Source of the DNA: G963555815 sp965249615 [NCBI: bacterium]
GTDB taxonomy: Bacteria; UBA8248; JACPRG01
Reading direction: 5' to 3'
NCBI GenBank assembly: GCA_965249615.1
Contig: CBDFMI010000006.1
Span: forward strand, 620,001 to 684,000
DNA: 64,000 nt
Shown here one piece after another: positions 28,071 to 41,130 of the stretch. The translations under genes and the position numbers were made by a program. Position 1 is the stretch's first letter. Every line of letters begins with the position of its first letter. The notes under the pieces are model-generated. The model was given only the letters and a program-made list of their open reading frames with translations, searched no databases and was not told where the DNA came from.

Positions 28071-28801
28071 TGCGACTTTCGAAGTTTCTCGCGCAGGCCG
28101 GGGTGGCCTCGCGGCGAGAAGCCGAGGCCGTCATCTTGGCGGGAAGGGTGACTGTCAATGGCCGAAAGGTTTTTAGCCCCGGCCTTGCCGTGGATCCGCC
28201 CCGGGATAACGTCCGGCTGGACAGGAAGAGACTTCAGCCGTCTCCCCCCAAGGTCTGGGTCCTGCTCAATAAGCCGCGAGGCAGTGTGACAACCCGCATG
28301 GACCCTCAAGGGCGACTCACCGTCATGGACCTTCTGAAAGGGCTCAAAACCCGCGTCAATCCTGTCGGCCGTCTGGACTATAATGTTACGGGGGTCCTCC
28401 TCCTGACGAATGACGGGGCCCTCGCCCATCGACTGACTCACCCCAGGTACGGCGTCCCAAGAACCTATCGGGTGAAGGTGAGGGGGACCCCTTCGACAAA
28501 GGTGTTGAGAAGGCTCGAGCGGGGCGTGACCCTCTCAGACGGGCGGGCTTCGGCCGAGGGGGTTCGCCTTGAGCGCCAGCTCCAGGGCTCGGCCTGGATC
28601 TTCCTGACCCTCCGAGAGGGGAGAAACCGTCTTCTTAAACGGATGTGTGAAGCCATCGGGCATCCGACCGTCAAGATTCAGCGGGTCCGCTTTGCGGGCC
28701 TCGGCCGAGGTGCCCTTCGGGCCGGTCAGTGGAGATATCTCACCACCGATGAGGTGAAGGCCCTGAGGCGACGGGTCAAGCTGGAGGAGGGAAGAGGGTG
28801 A
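28070..28801 (+). CDS. rluB: 23S rRNA pseudouridine synthase, RsuA/RluB family
   Basis: A 243-residue enzyme. An N-terminal S4 RNA-binding domain (LSKFLAQAGVASRREAEAVILAGRVTVNG) is followed by the catalytic domain with the Asp in PVGRLDYNVTGVLLLTNDG, plus VLLNKPRG and REGRNRLLKRMCEAIGHPTVKIQRVR. RluB modifies U2605 (E. coli numbering) of 23S rRNA; RsuA and RluE/F cannot be excluded, but location after scpB is typical of RluB. The ATG overlaps the scpB stop by one base (TGATG). Confidence 0.92.
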   Translation: MRLSKFLAQAGVASRREAEAVILAGRVTVNGRKVFSPGLAVDPPRDNVRLDRKRLQPSPPKVWVLLNKPRGSVTTRMDPQGRLTVMDLLKGLKTRVNPVGRLDYNVTGVLLLTNDGALAHRLTHPRYGVPRTYRVKVRGTPSTKVLRRLERGVTLSDGRASAEGVRLERQLQGSAWIFLTLREGRNRLLKRMCEAIGHPTVKIQRVRFAGLGRGALRAGQWRYLTTDEVKALRRRVKLEEGRG

Positions 28802-29742
28802 AATGCCCGGGTAGATGGGCTGGAGTGCTGGGACTGACCCTTGTGCTTTGGTTTGGGCAAGTGGCGGCGCAGGACTTCCAGAGCCTGTATTTTCGGGGAT
28901 TTGTGGCGCTTCGGGCGGGCCAGACGGGGGCTGCTGAGGCCATATTCGATGCCCTTCGGATTCAGTACCCCGAGGATCCCCGACCCTATCTCGCCCTGGG
29001 CGACGTCCATTTCTTCCGAAGACAATTTGCCCGGGCCCTCCAGCTATATAGCAAGGCCCGGGTTTTTCGGCCCGACGACCTGAGGATCCTGGCAGGGCTT
29101 GGAAAATGGTATTTCTTCGCAGACGATCGGACGGAGGCGGAGCGCTTGTTGGGCCGGGTGATCGAACAACGTCCGGATGATCTGGAGGCCCGCGCCTATC
29201 TTGCATATCTCGGTCATCCCATGGGCTGGCCCCAGCCGGTCTCTGCCATCCCAAGCTCCCCTCGTTTGAGCCGGGGGGAGGTGGCGGCCCTTTTGGCTGT
29301 CCACTTGGGGGACCTCTCCCCCTACGCCACTTCCTCTGTTTCTGAGGTCATGACGGACATCGGGCGACACTGGGCACGGGAGCAGATCCTCGCCGTGGTG
29401 GGGCACCAACTCATGAGCCCCTATCAGGACCACACCTTTGACCCCTCGGCCCTGGTCACCCGAGCCGAATTTGCTCAAGTGGTGTACAATCTTTTCGAGC
29501 GGGTGGGGGTGACCCCCACGGCGGAGGAGGCCGGTGAAGCGGCCGATGCCCTCTCCGATGTTCCGGCGGAACATCGGGCGCGGACGGCCATTGGGTTCGT
29601 GGTCTACCACAGGGTGATGGACCTCAGACCCGAGGGCACCTTTGACCCCCTGGGGGCAGTGGGCGGGCAGGAGGCCATCGAGGTCCTAGAGCGGGCCAAA
29701 CGCCTTCTCTTCCCCACCGGCACGGGGCAAGGAAGTGGATAA
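28798..29742 (+). CDS. Exported TPR protein with C-terminal SLH-like domains
   Basis: A 314-residue protein with a signal peptide (GVLGLTLVLWFGQVAA). Residues about 25-145 are three to four tetratricopeptide repeats (GFVALRAGQTGAAEAIFDAL, LALGDVHFFRRQFARALQLY, LGKWYFFADDRTEAERLL). The C-terminal half has S-layer-homology-like segments: FDPSALVTRAEFAQVVYNLF, LSDVPAEHRARTAIGFVVYHRVMDLRPEGTFDPLGAV (family pattern F.P...vTRAEfA). SLH domains bind cell-wall polymers. The GTG start overlaps the pseudouridine synthase stop (GTGA). Confidence 0.78.
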   Translation: MKCPGRWAGVLGLTLVLWFGQVAAQDFQSLYFRGFVALRAGQTGAAEAIFDALRIQYPEDPRPYLALGDVHFFRRQFARALQLYSKARVFRPDDLRILAGLGKWYFFADDRTEAERLLGRVIEQRPDDLEARAYLAYLGHPMGWPQPVSAIPSSPRLSRGEVAALLAVHLGDLSPYATSSVSEVMTDIGRHWAREQILAVVGHQLMSPYQDHTFDPSALVTRAEFAQVVYNLFERVGVTPTAEEAGEAADALSDVPAEHRARTAIGFVVYHRVMDLRPEGTFDPLGAVGGQEAIEVLERAKRLLFPTGTGQGSG

Positions 29743-30367
29743 CCTGAAGGTCAATACACCTCTGGAAAGGACATCCGCCCTGGGGGGGGCTATTTCGCAA
29801 GAGGCCGCCTCAACGCTGACACCTGCCTTGTCGTGGAACATCGCAAACCAGATCACGATCCTTCGCGTCCTCCTGGCCCCTGTCTACATCATCATGCTGT
29901 TGTATGGCTTCATTGTGCCTGCCCTGGCCATTTTTTTCGCGCTAGGTGCTTCAGACGCTGTTGATGGGTTCGTGGCCCGGCGCACCGGCCAGGTCACCTT
30001 CCTGGGGACTATCCTGGATCCCTTGGCCGATAAGCTCATTCTGATCGCCTCCTTTCTCTCCCTCTCCTTTCTCGGGCTCATCCCGGCCTGGCTGACCATT
30101 GTGGTGGTGAGCCGGGACATCCTTATCCTGACGGGCTCCCTGGTGCTCAAGGTTTTCTCGGGGAGCGTGGCCGTGACGCCGAGTCTGCTGGGGAAATGGA
30201 CCACCGGGCTCCAGCTTCTGACCGTCTTTTGGGTCCTATGGTTCAATTTCCTGGAAACGCGTCCGCCCCTGATGGAACCGCTCCTGGGGCTCACCGTCGC
30301 CGCCACCCTGGCCTCAGGCCTGCATTATGTCTATCGGGTCATGCGGCGCTCGGCAGACACCCCTTAG
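29735..30367 (+). CDS. pgsA: CDP-alcohol phosphatidyltransferase, PgsA-like
   Basis: A 210-residue membrane enzyme. After a hydrophilic start come NIANQITILRVLLAPVYI and the CDP-alcohol motif DAVDGFVARRTGQVTFLGTILDPLADK (DG..AR......G...D...D), with five to six membrane helices. It most likely makes phosphatidylglycerophosphate from CDP-diacylglycerol and glycerol-3-phosphate. The GTG start overlaps the previous gene by 8 bases. Confidence 0.88.
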   Translation: MDNLKVNTPLERTSALGGAISQEAASTLTPALSWNIANQITILRVLLAPVYIIMLLYGFIVPALAIFFALGASDAVDGFVARRTGQVTFLGTILDPLADKLILIASFLSLSFLGLIPAWLTIVVVSRDILILTGSLVLKVFSGSVAVTPSLLGKWTTGLQLLTVFWVLWFNFLETRPPLMEPLLGLTVAATLASGLHYVYRVMRRSADTP

Positions 30368-30376
30368 GCCGGGGAG

Positions 30377-31471
30377 ATGGCCGAGGGGGGACTGCCTCGC
30401 GAGACGGTCAGGACCGCGTGGCTCAACCTAGCTATCCTGGCCGCCATTGTCCTTAGCCTCTATTTCCTCTACACCCTGCGCTCCGTCGTAACGGCCTTTT
30501 TCCTGTCGGCCCTCCTCGCCTATCTCCTGGACCCCGTGGCGGATTGGCTGGAGCGGCGGCATCTTCCCCGTGGCCTAGGGGTCATCCTTTTAATCCTGGT
30601 CCTGGCGCTTTTTGGTGTGGTCGTGGTGACCCTGGTCTTTCCCATCTTGAGGGTGCAGCTGGAGTCCCTCATAGAGGGGACACCGCGCTATCTGGAACAG
30701 CTCCGGCCCTGGCTGGAGCCCGTTATTCTTCGTCTGACCGGGATTGACCCCTTCGAGCTAGAGGGGGCTTGGAACGACTTCTTCGGGCGCCTTTGGACCC
30801 TGCCCCCGAGTTTCTTTCAATCGGCAAGCAGTGTCCTCTGGCGCGCTTCCACGGGCCTTGTAAATTTCATCCTTCTCCTGATCAATCTGGCCATTATTCC
30901 GGTGGCCACCTTCTATCTCCTTCGGGACTTCGACCACCTGAAGGAGCGCGCCCTTCATCTCGCCCCTCCTAAGCATCACGCCTTTCTGGGGGAAAGGTTT
31001 CGCAGGATGGATGAGATTCTGGGGAGCTTTCTCAAGGGGCAATTTCTGGTGGCGCTTATCTTGGCGGGTATCTATAGCCTGGGCCTCGTGCTCCTGGGGA
31101 CCCCCTTGGGGATCGTCATCGGGATCGCCGGGGGGCTGGCCAACATCGTCCCCTACATGGGCCTCCTGGTGGGGTTGCTGCCGGCGCTCCTGATGACCCT
31201 CCTGGAACATCCCGACTGGCCCCACGCCCTTGGCGTCCTGGTCGTGTTCGGCTTTGGGCAGGGGCTCGACAGCATGCTTCTGAGCCCTTGGATTGTGGGA
31301 GACAGGGTGGGGCTTCACCCCGTAGTGATCATGATGGCGGTTTTTATAGGCGGAGCGGCGTTCGGTTTTCTGGGGATCCTCCTGGCGGTCCCAACGGCGG
31401 CCGTACTCAAAGTGTGGTGGGAGACCCTGGCCGAACGATATCGCGAGACCGACTTCTATCAGGCCTCTTGA
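30377..31471 (+). CDS. AI-2E (PerM) family transporter-like membrane protein
   Basis: A 364-residue polytopic protein. The N-terminal pair of helices (LAILAAIVLSLYFLYTL) leads into FFLSALLAYLLDPVADWLERRHLPRGLGVIL, a family hallmark. A periplasmic helical domain follows (EQLRPWLEPVI), then FLKGQFLVALILAGIYSLGLVLLGTPLGIVIGIAGGLANIVPYMG, and LGILLAVPTAAVLKVWW at the end. The substrate is uncertain: members have been linked to AI-2 export and to ion antiport. It lies 9 bases after pgsA. Confidence 0.88.
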   Translation: MAEGGLPRETVRTAWLNLAILAAIVLSLYFLYTLRSVVTAFFLSALLAYLLDPVADWLERRHLPRGLGVILLILVLALFGVVVVTLVFPILRVQLESLIEGTPRYLEQLRPWLEPVILRLTGIDPFELEGAWNDFFGRLWTLPPSFFQSASSVLWRASTGLVNFILLLINLAIIPVATFYLLRDFDHLKERALHLAPPKHHAFLGERFRRMDEILGSFLKGQFLVALILAGIYSLGLVLLGTPLGIVIGIAGGLANIVPYMGLLVGLLPALLMTLLEHPDWPHALGVLVVFGFGQGLDSMLLSPWIVGDRVGLHPVVIMMAVFIGGAAFGFLGILLAVPTAAVLKVWWETLAERYRETDFYQAS

Positions 31472-31483
31472 TGGGGGTGATCG

Positions 31484-32029
31484 CTAGGGCAGTGTGGTCT
31501 GCCCAGAGTCGCCTGACGTCCTGGGCTCCAAGAGCCGGGCGTACATGAAGAGGAGGTCCCCGAGGCGGTTCAGGTAGGCGAGGAGGTGGAGGTTTTCCAT
31601 GAGTCCCTCGTCTTTCAGGCGAACGGCCCAGCGCTCGGCCCGGCGGAGAATGGTAGCGGCGAGGTCCATGGCGGCCGAGGCGGGGTTCTCCCCCGGCATG
31701 ACCCAGTCCTTGATCGGGCAACGTGCCTCGGCGGCCTGAAGCTTCTCATCGAGAACGGCCACCCTCTCCGGCCCCACGCGCTCTTTGAGTCGGTGAATGT
31801 GTTCGTGGGCGGTGGCCAGCTCGGCCCCCAGGACAACGAGCTCCCTCTGGATGCGCAAGACCTCCTCCTTGAAGTCTTCGTCGGGGATGAGGGCCCGAGA
31901 GAGACCCAGGGCCGCCCGGGCCTCGTTCAGGGCCCCATAGGCCTCTGTCCTGGGATGATATTTGGGCACCCGGCCGCCGTAGAGGAGATCCGTCTCCCCC
32001 TCGTCGCCCCGTTTTGTCGAAATAGACAT
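31484..32029 (-). CDS. Cob(I)alamin adenosyltransferase, PduO type
   Basis: A 181-residue PduO/MMAB-type ATP:corrinoid adenosyltransferase that makes adenosylcobalamin. The ATP-binding N-terminus TKRGDEGETDLLYGGRVPK matches the family TktGDkGtT.L..G.rv.K. EAYGALNEARAALGL and LAAELATA-type helices follow, and the C-terminal RAERWAVRL and LLAYLNRLGDLLFMYAR carry the conserved Arg residues and NRLSD-like motif. It completes the salvage begun by the B12 uptake operon at the left of the window. NUDIX lies 10 bases upstream. Confidence 0.9.
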   Translation of the reverse strand: MSISTKRGDEGETDLLYGGRVPKYHPRTEAYGALNEARAALGLSRALIPDEDFKEEVLRIQRELVVLGAELATAHEHIHRLKERVGPERVAVLDEKLQAAEARCPIKDWVMPGENPASAAMDLAATILRRAERWAVRLKDEGLMENLHLLAYLNRLGDLLFMYARLLEPRTSGDSGQTTLP

Positions 32030-32039
32030 GCGGTCCCTT

Positions 32040-32498
32040 TCAGGGAGACTGGCCCAAGGCGAGCCGAGGTTTCCCGTAGCGATTGGCAGCCCCGCGAATC
32101 ACCTCTAAGGTGCCTTCTGTCATCTCTAGTGGCTCCAGGTGGTTGAGGTGAACCCAACGCGCCTCGAGGACGTCTGAATCGGCCCGGGGCTCTCCTGACC
32201 GGTAGGCGCAACAATAATCCAACAGGACATAGTGGTATTCTACCCGCCCGTGGAGGTCGAGGTAGATGCGGTCCAGGGCCGTGGCCAGGCCGAGGATCTC
32301 GACGGTGACGCCTGTCTCTTCGGCGATCTCACGGATCAGGGCTTCCTGTAACCCCTCGCCCAGTTCAACGGCCCCGCCCGGGATGCTCCAAAGGCCCGCT
32401 CGAGGCGGGACTCCCCGGCGGACCACCAGGACTTCATCTCCCCGAAGGATGATGGCCCCTACTCCCACGACGGGGTGGTTGGGGTATTTTCTGCCCAA
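32040..32498 (-). CDS. NUDIX hydrolase
   Basis: A 152-residue NUDIX protein. The box GAVELGEGLQEALIREIAEETGV matches GX5EX7REUXEEXGU, preceded by RAGLWSIPGG. TTG start; GAGGGACC upstream fits a ribosome site. Such enzymes hydrolyse nucleoside diphosphates linked to another group (ADP-ribose, NADH, oxidised dNTPs). The specificity cannot be read here. It is translated just before the adenosyltransferase. Confidence 0.9.
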   Translation of the reverse strand: MGRKYPNHPVVGVGAIILRGDEVLVVRRGVPPRAGLWSIPGGAVELGEGLQEALIREIAEETGVTVEILGLATALDRIYLDLHGRVEYHYVLLDYCCAYRSGEPRADSDVLEARWVHLNHLEPLEMTEGTLEVIRGAANRYGKPRLALGQSP

Positions 32499-32599
32499 AG
32501 GTCCGGTCCCTCCTTTTCTCGATGCTAGCCAGGCCCTGGTCGGGGTGTCAAGCGACTCCCGGGCGGCTAGAGATTTTTTGTTCCCCCCCTGCTTTTCAA

Positions 32600-32627
32600 T
32601 TGACAGGGGAATGCCCCGGATGGTAAT
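32600..32627 (+). promoter_or_regulatory. Candidate sigma70 promoter of the HU gene
   Basis: Consensus TTGACA (32600-32605), a 16-base spacer containing a small GGGG-AATG-CCCC hairpin, then GGTAAT (32622-32627), about 60 bases before the HU start. Confidence 0.6.
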
Positions 32628-32689
32628 TGAACAGAGATTTTGGGGGTTCCTGATATCTTACATCCAGCTAGGGAGAAGGAGGGGGAGAC

Positions 32690-32962
32690 GTGACAAAAGG
32701 AGAGCTGGTGGATCGGATGGCGGATTCGGCGGGTATCACGAAGGTGGCGGCGGAAAGGTCGTTGAACGGATTCCTGGATGGAGTTAAGAAGTCTCTCGCC
32801 AAGAAGCAAAAGGTGACGCTGGTGGGGTTTGGGACCTTCTCGGTTAGTGAGCGAAAGGCGCGGATTGGTCGAAACCCGCAGACGGGCGAGACCATAAAGA
32901 TCTCCGCCAGGAACGTCGCGAAATTCTCGCCAGGAAGGGAATTGAAAGACGCGGTCAGGTGA
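32690..32962 (+). CDS. hup: HU family DNA-binding protein
   Basis: A 90-residue HU/IHF-family protein of standard length. TKGELVDRMADSAGITKVAAERSLNGFLDGVKKSLAKK is the helical dimerisation part. VTLVGFGTFSVSERKARIGRNPQTGETIKI forms the beta arm with the Pro (RNPQTG) that intercalates in DNA, and ARNVAKFSPGRELKDAV ends it. It bends and compacts DNA. GTG start with GGAGAC upstream. A strong terminator follows directly. Confidence 0.95.
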   Translation: MTKGELVDRMADSAGITKVAAERSLNGFLDGVKKSLAKKQKVTLVGFGTFSVSERKARIGRNPQTGETIKISARNVAKFSPGRELKDAVR

Positions 32963-32987
32963 GTCCTTCTTGATCTCTTTTCCGCCC

Positions 32988-33028
32988 AAAAGGCAGGGTC
33001 ATCGAAGATGACCCTGCCTTTTCTTTTT
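32988..33028 (+). terminator. Rho-independent terminator after the HU gene
   Basis: A perfect 16-bp stem (32988-33003 with 33007-33022; GGCAGGGTCATC core) closed by a GAA loop and followed by a T-rich run (TTTTCTTTTT). It insulates HU from tyrS, whose ATG follows at 33034. Confidence 0.92.
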
Positions 33029-33033
33029 CATTC

Positions 33034-34350
33034 ATGAGAAAGACGATGCTAGAAGAGGGCCTCTCTCGGCTCCTTCGCGGGGCCGCCGAGGTTATTTGCC
33101 AAGAAGAGCTGAGTGAAAAACTCAAGCTGGGGAGACCCCTTCGGGTCAAGGCGGGGTTTGACCCAACCGCCCCGGACCTCCACCTGGGGCACACGGTCCT
33201 CATCCAAAAGCTCAGACATTTTCAAGAGCTGGGCCACGAGGTCCTTTTTCTCATCGGCGACTTTACCGCCCGGATCGGGGATCCCAGCGGGCGGTCTGAG
33301 ATCCGTCCGCAGCTGACGGCGGATGAAGTGGCCGAGAACACCCGGACCTACGAGCGGCAGGTCTTCAAGATTCTGGACCGGCAGAAAACCCGCGTCCTCT
33401 TCAACAGCGAGTGGCTGCAGGACTTGTCCGCAGAGGAGCTCATCCGGCTCTCCGGGCGCCAGACGGTGGCGCGGATGCTCGAGCGAGATGATTTTCAGAA
33501 GCGATATAGGGGGGGGCAACCCATCGGACTGCACGAGTTTCTCTATCCCATTCTCCAGGGGCACGACTCGGTTGTCCTGAAGGCCGACGTGGAGCTGGGG
33601 GGGACGGACCAAAAGTTCAACCTCCTCGTGGGACGGGATCTTCAGCGGGACGCCGGTCAGGACCCCCAGGTCATCATCACCCTGCCCCTTTTGGTGGGGA
33701 CGGACGGGGTTCAGAAGATGAGTAAGAGCTATGGGAACCAGATCGGCATCGACGAACCCCCTGAGGAGATCTACGGGAAGGTCATGTCCATCTCCGACGA
33801 CCTCATGCTGGATTACTACGACCTTCTTTCAAATCTGGGGCCGGAGGAGATCAAGGACCTCAAGGAGGGCGTTCGGGCGCGAACACTTCACCCTCTCGAC
33901 ATGAAGGCCCAGCTCGCCCAAGAGCTGGTCGAGCGCTTCCACGGGCAAGAGGCTGGACAAGAGGCGGCCCGCCACTTTGAGACGAAATATCGCCGACGCG
34001 ATAAAGAGAAGGTGGCCACGGTCTACGAGATGTCCTCGGAAGGAGAGAAGATTTTCGCCTCATTCGCCGAAGGGGCGGACCCGTCTCTTGCGGGCCTGCC
34101 GAAAAAGGCGAATTTTCCGGCCGAGGCCCAAAACTCTGCACGCCTCGTGGAGCTCCTGTTCGCCATTTCAGAGAAGGGGAGCAAGAGTCAGGTGAAACGG
34201 CTCCTTCGTCAGGGGGCCGTTAAAGTAGATGGCCAGAAGGTCGTTGAAGAGACCTCGACCGTGGATTTCACCTCCCCTCACCTCTTTGAGGTGGGAAAGC
34301 ACGTGGTCTTTCAGACACTGCCCATGGGATCCTCTCGGCCTCCCGTGTGA
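33034..34350 (+). CDS. tyrS: Tyrosyl-tRNA synthetase
   Basis: A 438-residue class I synthetase. [19 protein letters not shown] holds the HIGH motif (HLGH), [14 protein letters not shown] the KMSKS motif, and [18 protein letters not shown] the substrate pocket. A C-terminal S4 domain ([21 protein letters not shown]) binds the long variable arm of tRNA-Tyr. It belongs to the TyrZ-like branch that has [13 protein letters not shown]. It immediately precedes the rRNA operon promoter. Confidence 0.96.
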   Translation: MRKTMLEEGLSRLLRGAAEVICQEELSEKLKLGRPLRVKAGFDPTAPDLHLGHTVLIQKLRHFQELGHEVLFLIGDFTARIGDPSGRSEIRPQLTADEVAENTRTYERQVFKILDRQKTRVLFNSEWLQDLSAEELIRLSGRQTVARMLERDDFQKRYRGGQPIGLHEFLYPILQGHDSVVLKADVELGGTDQKFNLLVGRDLQRDAGQDPQVIITLPLLVGTDGVQKMSKSYGNQIGIDEPPEEIYGKVMSISDDLMLDYYDLLSNLGPEEIKDLKEGVRARTLHPLDMKAQLAQELVERFHGQEAGQEAARHFETKYRRRDKEKVATVYEMSSEGEKIFASFAEGADPSLAGLPKKANFPAEAQNSARLVELLFAISEKGSKSQVKRLLRQGAVKVDGQKVVEETSTVDFTSPHLFEVGKHVVFQTLPMGSSRPPV

Positions 34351-34389
34351 AGCCGTCTGCCCTCCCCCCGTTAAGCGATTAAAAAGCCC

Positions 34390-34418
34390 TTGACAGAGGT
34401 CAGGCGGAGGACTAACTT
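34390..34418 (+). promoter_or_regulatory. rRNA operon promoter
   Basis: Consensus TTGACA (34390-34395), exact 17-base spacer and TAACTT (34413-34418), 130 bases before the 16S gene. The spacing and strength suit an rrn promoter. Confidence 0.8.
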
Positions 34419-34444
34419 TACTGGACCTGTCCTTATGTTCTTGA

Positions 34445-34457
34445 TGTTCTTTGAAAA
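34445..34457 (+). promoter_or_regulatory. boxA antitermination element (16S leader)
   Basis: TGTTCTTTGAAAA in the rRNA leader resembles boxA (TGCTCTTTAACA), the NusB/NusE loading site. A matching element lies before 23S. Confidence 0.7.
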
Positions 34458-34549
34458 TCGAATAGGGTGCATCGCGGTCCAACGGGTTCCTATATGAGTC
34501 CAGACCAGGTGGATCCCTTACGGGATTCCACCTGCGCAGTGAGCTCTTC

Positions 34550-36115
<1,566 letters not shown>

Positions 36116-36424
36116 TAGTGAGAAGGTCAGGCGCGGATGGGCCTGAGGGGCTGAGTACTCGGAAGAAGACTCTTCGCAGAGGAAAGGTCCCGACGAGGGC
36201 GACAGATATCCGCCCGACTGCTGCACCTAGGTCGATACCCCGCGGGCCGCGATGCCCCTGTTTTTATCCTTCGTGGTCGAAGACCCTCCCGCCAGGGGGG
36301 CTTTGTCCATTTCATCAGGTCAGAAGCGACGCCGAAGCCCTTGAAATGTCCTGCAAGAGGGAGCGTCGGCGGATCCGTTTTCATGCTTGGTGGGATGGGG
36401 GGGGCTCTCCCACAATCCACAGGA

Positions 36425-36501
36425 GGGCCTATAGCTCAGTTGGCTAGAGCACACGCCTGATAAGCGTGGGGTCCCTGGTTCAAATCCAGGTAGGCCCACC
36501 A
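36425..36501 (+). tRNA. tRNA-Ile (GAT)
   Basis: A 77-nt cloverleaf. Acceptor GGGCCTA pairs with TAGGCCC, the anticodon loop contains GAT, the T-loop is TTCAAAT and CCA is encoded. It lies in the 16S-23S spacer. Confidence 0.97.
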
Positions 36502-36531
36502 GCTTTGTCGTCGGTGGTGAGGAAGGCAGAT

Positions 36532-36604
36532 GGGGATGTAGCTCAGTTGGGAGAGCATCCCGCTTGCACCGGGAAGGTCGGCGGTTCGAATCCGCTCATC
36601 TCCA
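36532..36604 (+). tRNA. tRNA-Ala (TGC)
   Basis: A 73-nt cloverleaf with anticodon TGC, acceptor GGGGATG with CATCTCC and T-loop TTCGAAT. The 3' end reads ACTA rather than ACCA, so CCA must be added after transcription, unlike the neighbouring tRNA-Ile. Confidence 0.96.
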
Positions 36605-36654
36605 CTATTTGAAGGATACCGAGAGATTGGGTTCCTCAACCTGAAGGAGCCCAC

Positions 36655-36667
36655 TGCTCTTTGACAA
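36655..36667 (+). promoter_or_regulatory. boxA antitermination element (before 23S)
   Basis: TGCTCTTTGACAA about 60 bases before 23S, closely matching the boxA consensus and the element in the 16S leader. Confidence 0.7.
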
Positions 36668-36726
36668 CTGAATAGGGTAATTGGGTAAGCCGAGCTACAA
36701 GTAGCTGAGTTAATGACTCAAGTTCA

Positions 36727-39770
<3,044 letters not shown>

Positions 39771-39841
39771 TGATGCATCATCCTTACAAACAAGGCTGCT
39801 TCTGGCTCGGCCCCCAATTGCCCTATCCAGTGATCAAAGGT

Positions 39842-39961
39842 TTCTCGGTGGCTATGGCGGGGGGGATCCACCCGTTCCCATCCTGAACACGGTAGTTAAG
39901 CCCCCTAGCGCCGATGGTACTGCGCGGGCGACTGCGTGGGAGAGTGGGTCGCTGCCGAGAA
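39842..39961 (+). rRNA. rrf: 5S ribosomal RNA
   Basis: A 120-nt gene whose terminal helix pairs TTCTCGG with CCGAGAA. The internal CACCCGTTCCCATCCTGAACACGG region is the conserved 5S loop (in parts: CCCGTTCCCATCCTGAAC). It lies 71 bases after 23S. Confidence 0.95.
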
Positions 39962-39970
39962 TTTTTAGAA

Positions 39971-40031
39971 AAAACCCCGGCCGGATCCGTTCGGTCGGGG
40001 TTTTTTGTTTGCCTCGCAGGGGCAAACAAAA
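39971..40031 (+). terminator. Tandem hairpins ending the rRNA operon
   Basis: CCCCGGCC/GGTCGGGG followed by TTTTTT (39975-40006) is a classic terminator. It is chased by a second perfect 11-bp inverted repeat, TTTTGTTTGCC (40003-40013) with GGCAAACAAAA (40021-40031). Confidence 0.88.
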
Positions 40032-40098
40032 GAGGGTGGCGCCGTCCGAGAGAGGCTGGTAAGATCCCACCGCTTTCTGATACGGAGGATTTCCCTAC

Positions 40099-41061
40099 AT
40101 GACGCCTGAGAATCTGATTCTGGCAAAACCTCGCGGCTTTTGCGCGGGCGTGGACCGGGCCATCGAAGTGGTCGAACAGGCGCTCCTCATCTACGGCGCT
40201 CCCATCTACGTTCGAAAGGAGATCGTTCATAACCGCTTTGTGGTGGAAGAGCTGAAGGGGAAGGGGGCCATCTTTGTCGAGCAGCTTTCCGAGGTCCCAG
40301 AAAAGGCCATCACCATCTTCAGCGCCCACGGCATCTCCCCCCAGGTTGTGCAGGACGCCGAAGAGCGAGGGCTTCGCATCTTGGACGCCACCTGCCCCCT
40401 CGTCACCAAAGTCCACTTCGAGGTGAAGCGCTACGTCCGAGAGGGTTATGGCGTCATCCTGGTGGGTCACCTGGATCACGACGAGGTCATCGGCACCCTC
40501 GGGGAGGCCCCGGACCACATCCAGGTGGTGAGCGAGGTGGAGGACGTGGCCGCCTTGCAGGTCGCTGACCCCCAGAAGGTCGTCTGTCTCACCCAAACCA
40601 CCCTCAGCCTGGACGACACGGCTGAAGTCGTCGCCGCTCTCAGGAAAAAGTTCCCCGCCCTCACCCTTCCGGGGAAGGACGATATCTGCTACGCCACCCA
40701 AAATCGTCAGATGGCGGTGAAGACAATGGCCCAGGGGGCCGACCTCATTCTGGTCCTCGGCTCTCGGAACAGCTCCAACTCCATGCGCCTCAAGGAGGTG
40801 GCGGAGGCCGCGGGCGCCCGGGCCTACCTCATCGACCGGGCCACAGAGGTGGACCCGGCCTGGCTCGACGGGGTGAAGCGGGTGGGGATCACGGCGGGCG
40901 CCTCGACGCCGGAGTTCCTCGTCGAGGAGCTCATCCGCTGTCTTCAGGAGCAGGGGGTCACCCGGGTGGAGGAGTTACAGGGGCCAGATGAAGACGTCAC
41001 CTTCCAGCTCCCCTCGGTCCTCGTGGCCGGCCAAATCTCAAAGCCGACAGACGCCGAATAG
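40099..41061 (+). CDS. ispH: 4-hydroxy-3-methylbut-2-enyl diphosphate reductase
   Basis: A 320-residue IspH (LytB), the last step of the MEP isoprenoid pathway, giving IPP and DMAPP. The three cluster cysteines are in RGFCAGVDRAI (C15), LDATCPLVTKVH and KDDICYATQNRQ. IVHNRFVVEEL, FSAHGISPQV and VLGSRNSSNSMRL line the active site. Length and start are standard, with GGAGG upstream. It is a monocistronic-looking gene after the rRNA operon. Confidence 0.97.
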   Translation: MTPENLILAKPRGFCAGVDRAIEVVEQALLIYGAPIYVRKEIVHNRFVVEELKGKGAIFVEQLSEVPEKAITIFSAHGISPQVVQDAEERGLRILDATCPLVTKVHFEVKRYVREGYGVILVGHLDHDEVIGTLGEAPDHIQVVSEVEDVAALQVADPQKVVCLTQTTLSLDDTAEVVAALRKKFPALTLPGKDDICYATQNRQMAVKTMAQGADLILVLGSRNSSNSMRLKEVAEAAGARAYLIDRATEVDPAWLDGVKRVGITAGASTPEFLVEELIRCLQEQGVTRVEELQGPDEDVTFQLPSVLVAGQISKPTDAE

Positions 41062-41130
41062 CGACCAAGCCCTAGCGTCCCTCCGAAGGGGTTGTGCCTC
41101 TGTGCAGAGGTATCACCGCGGGGATTTTCT

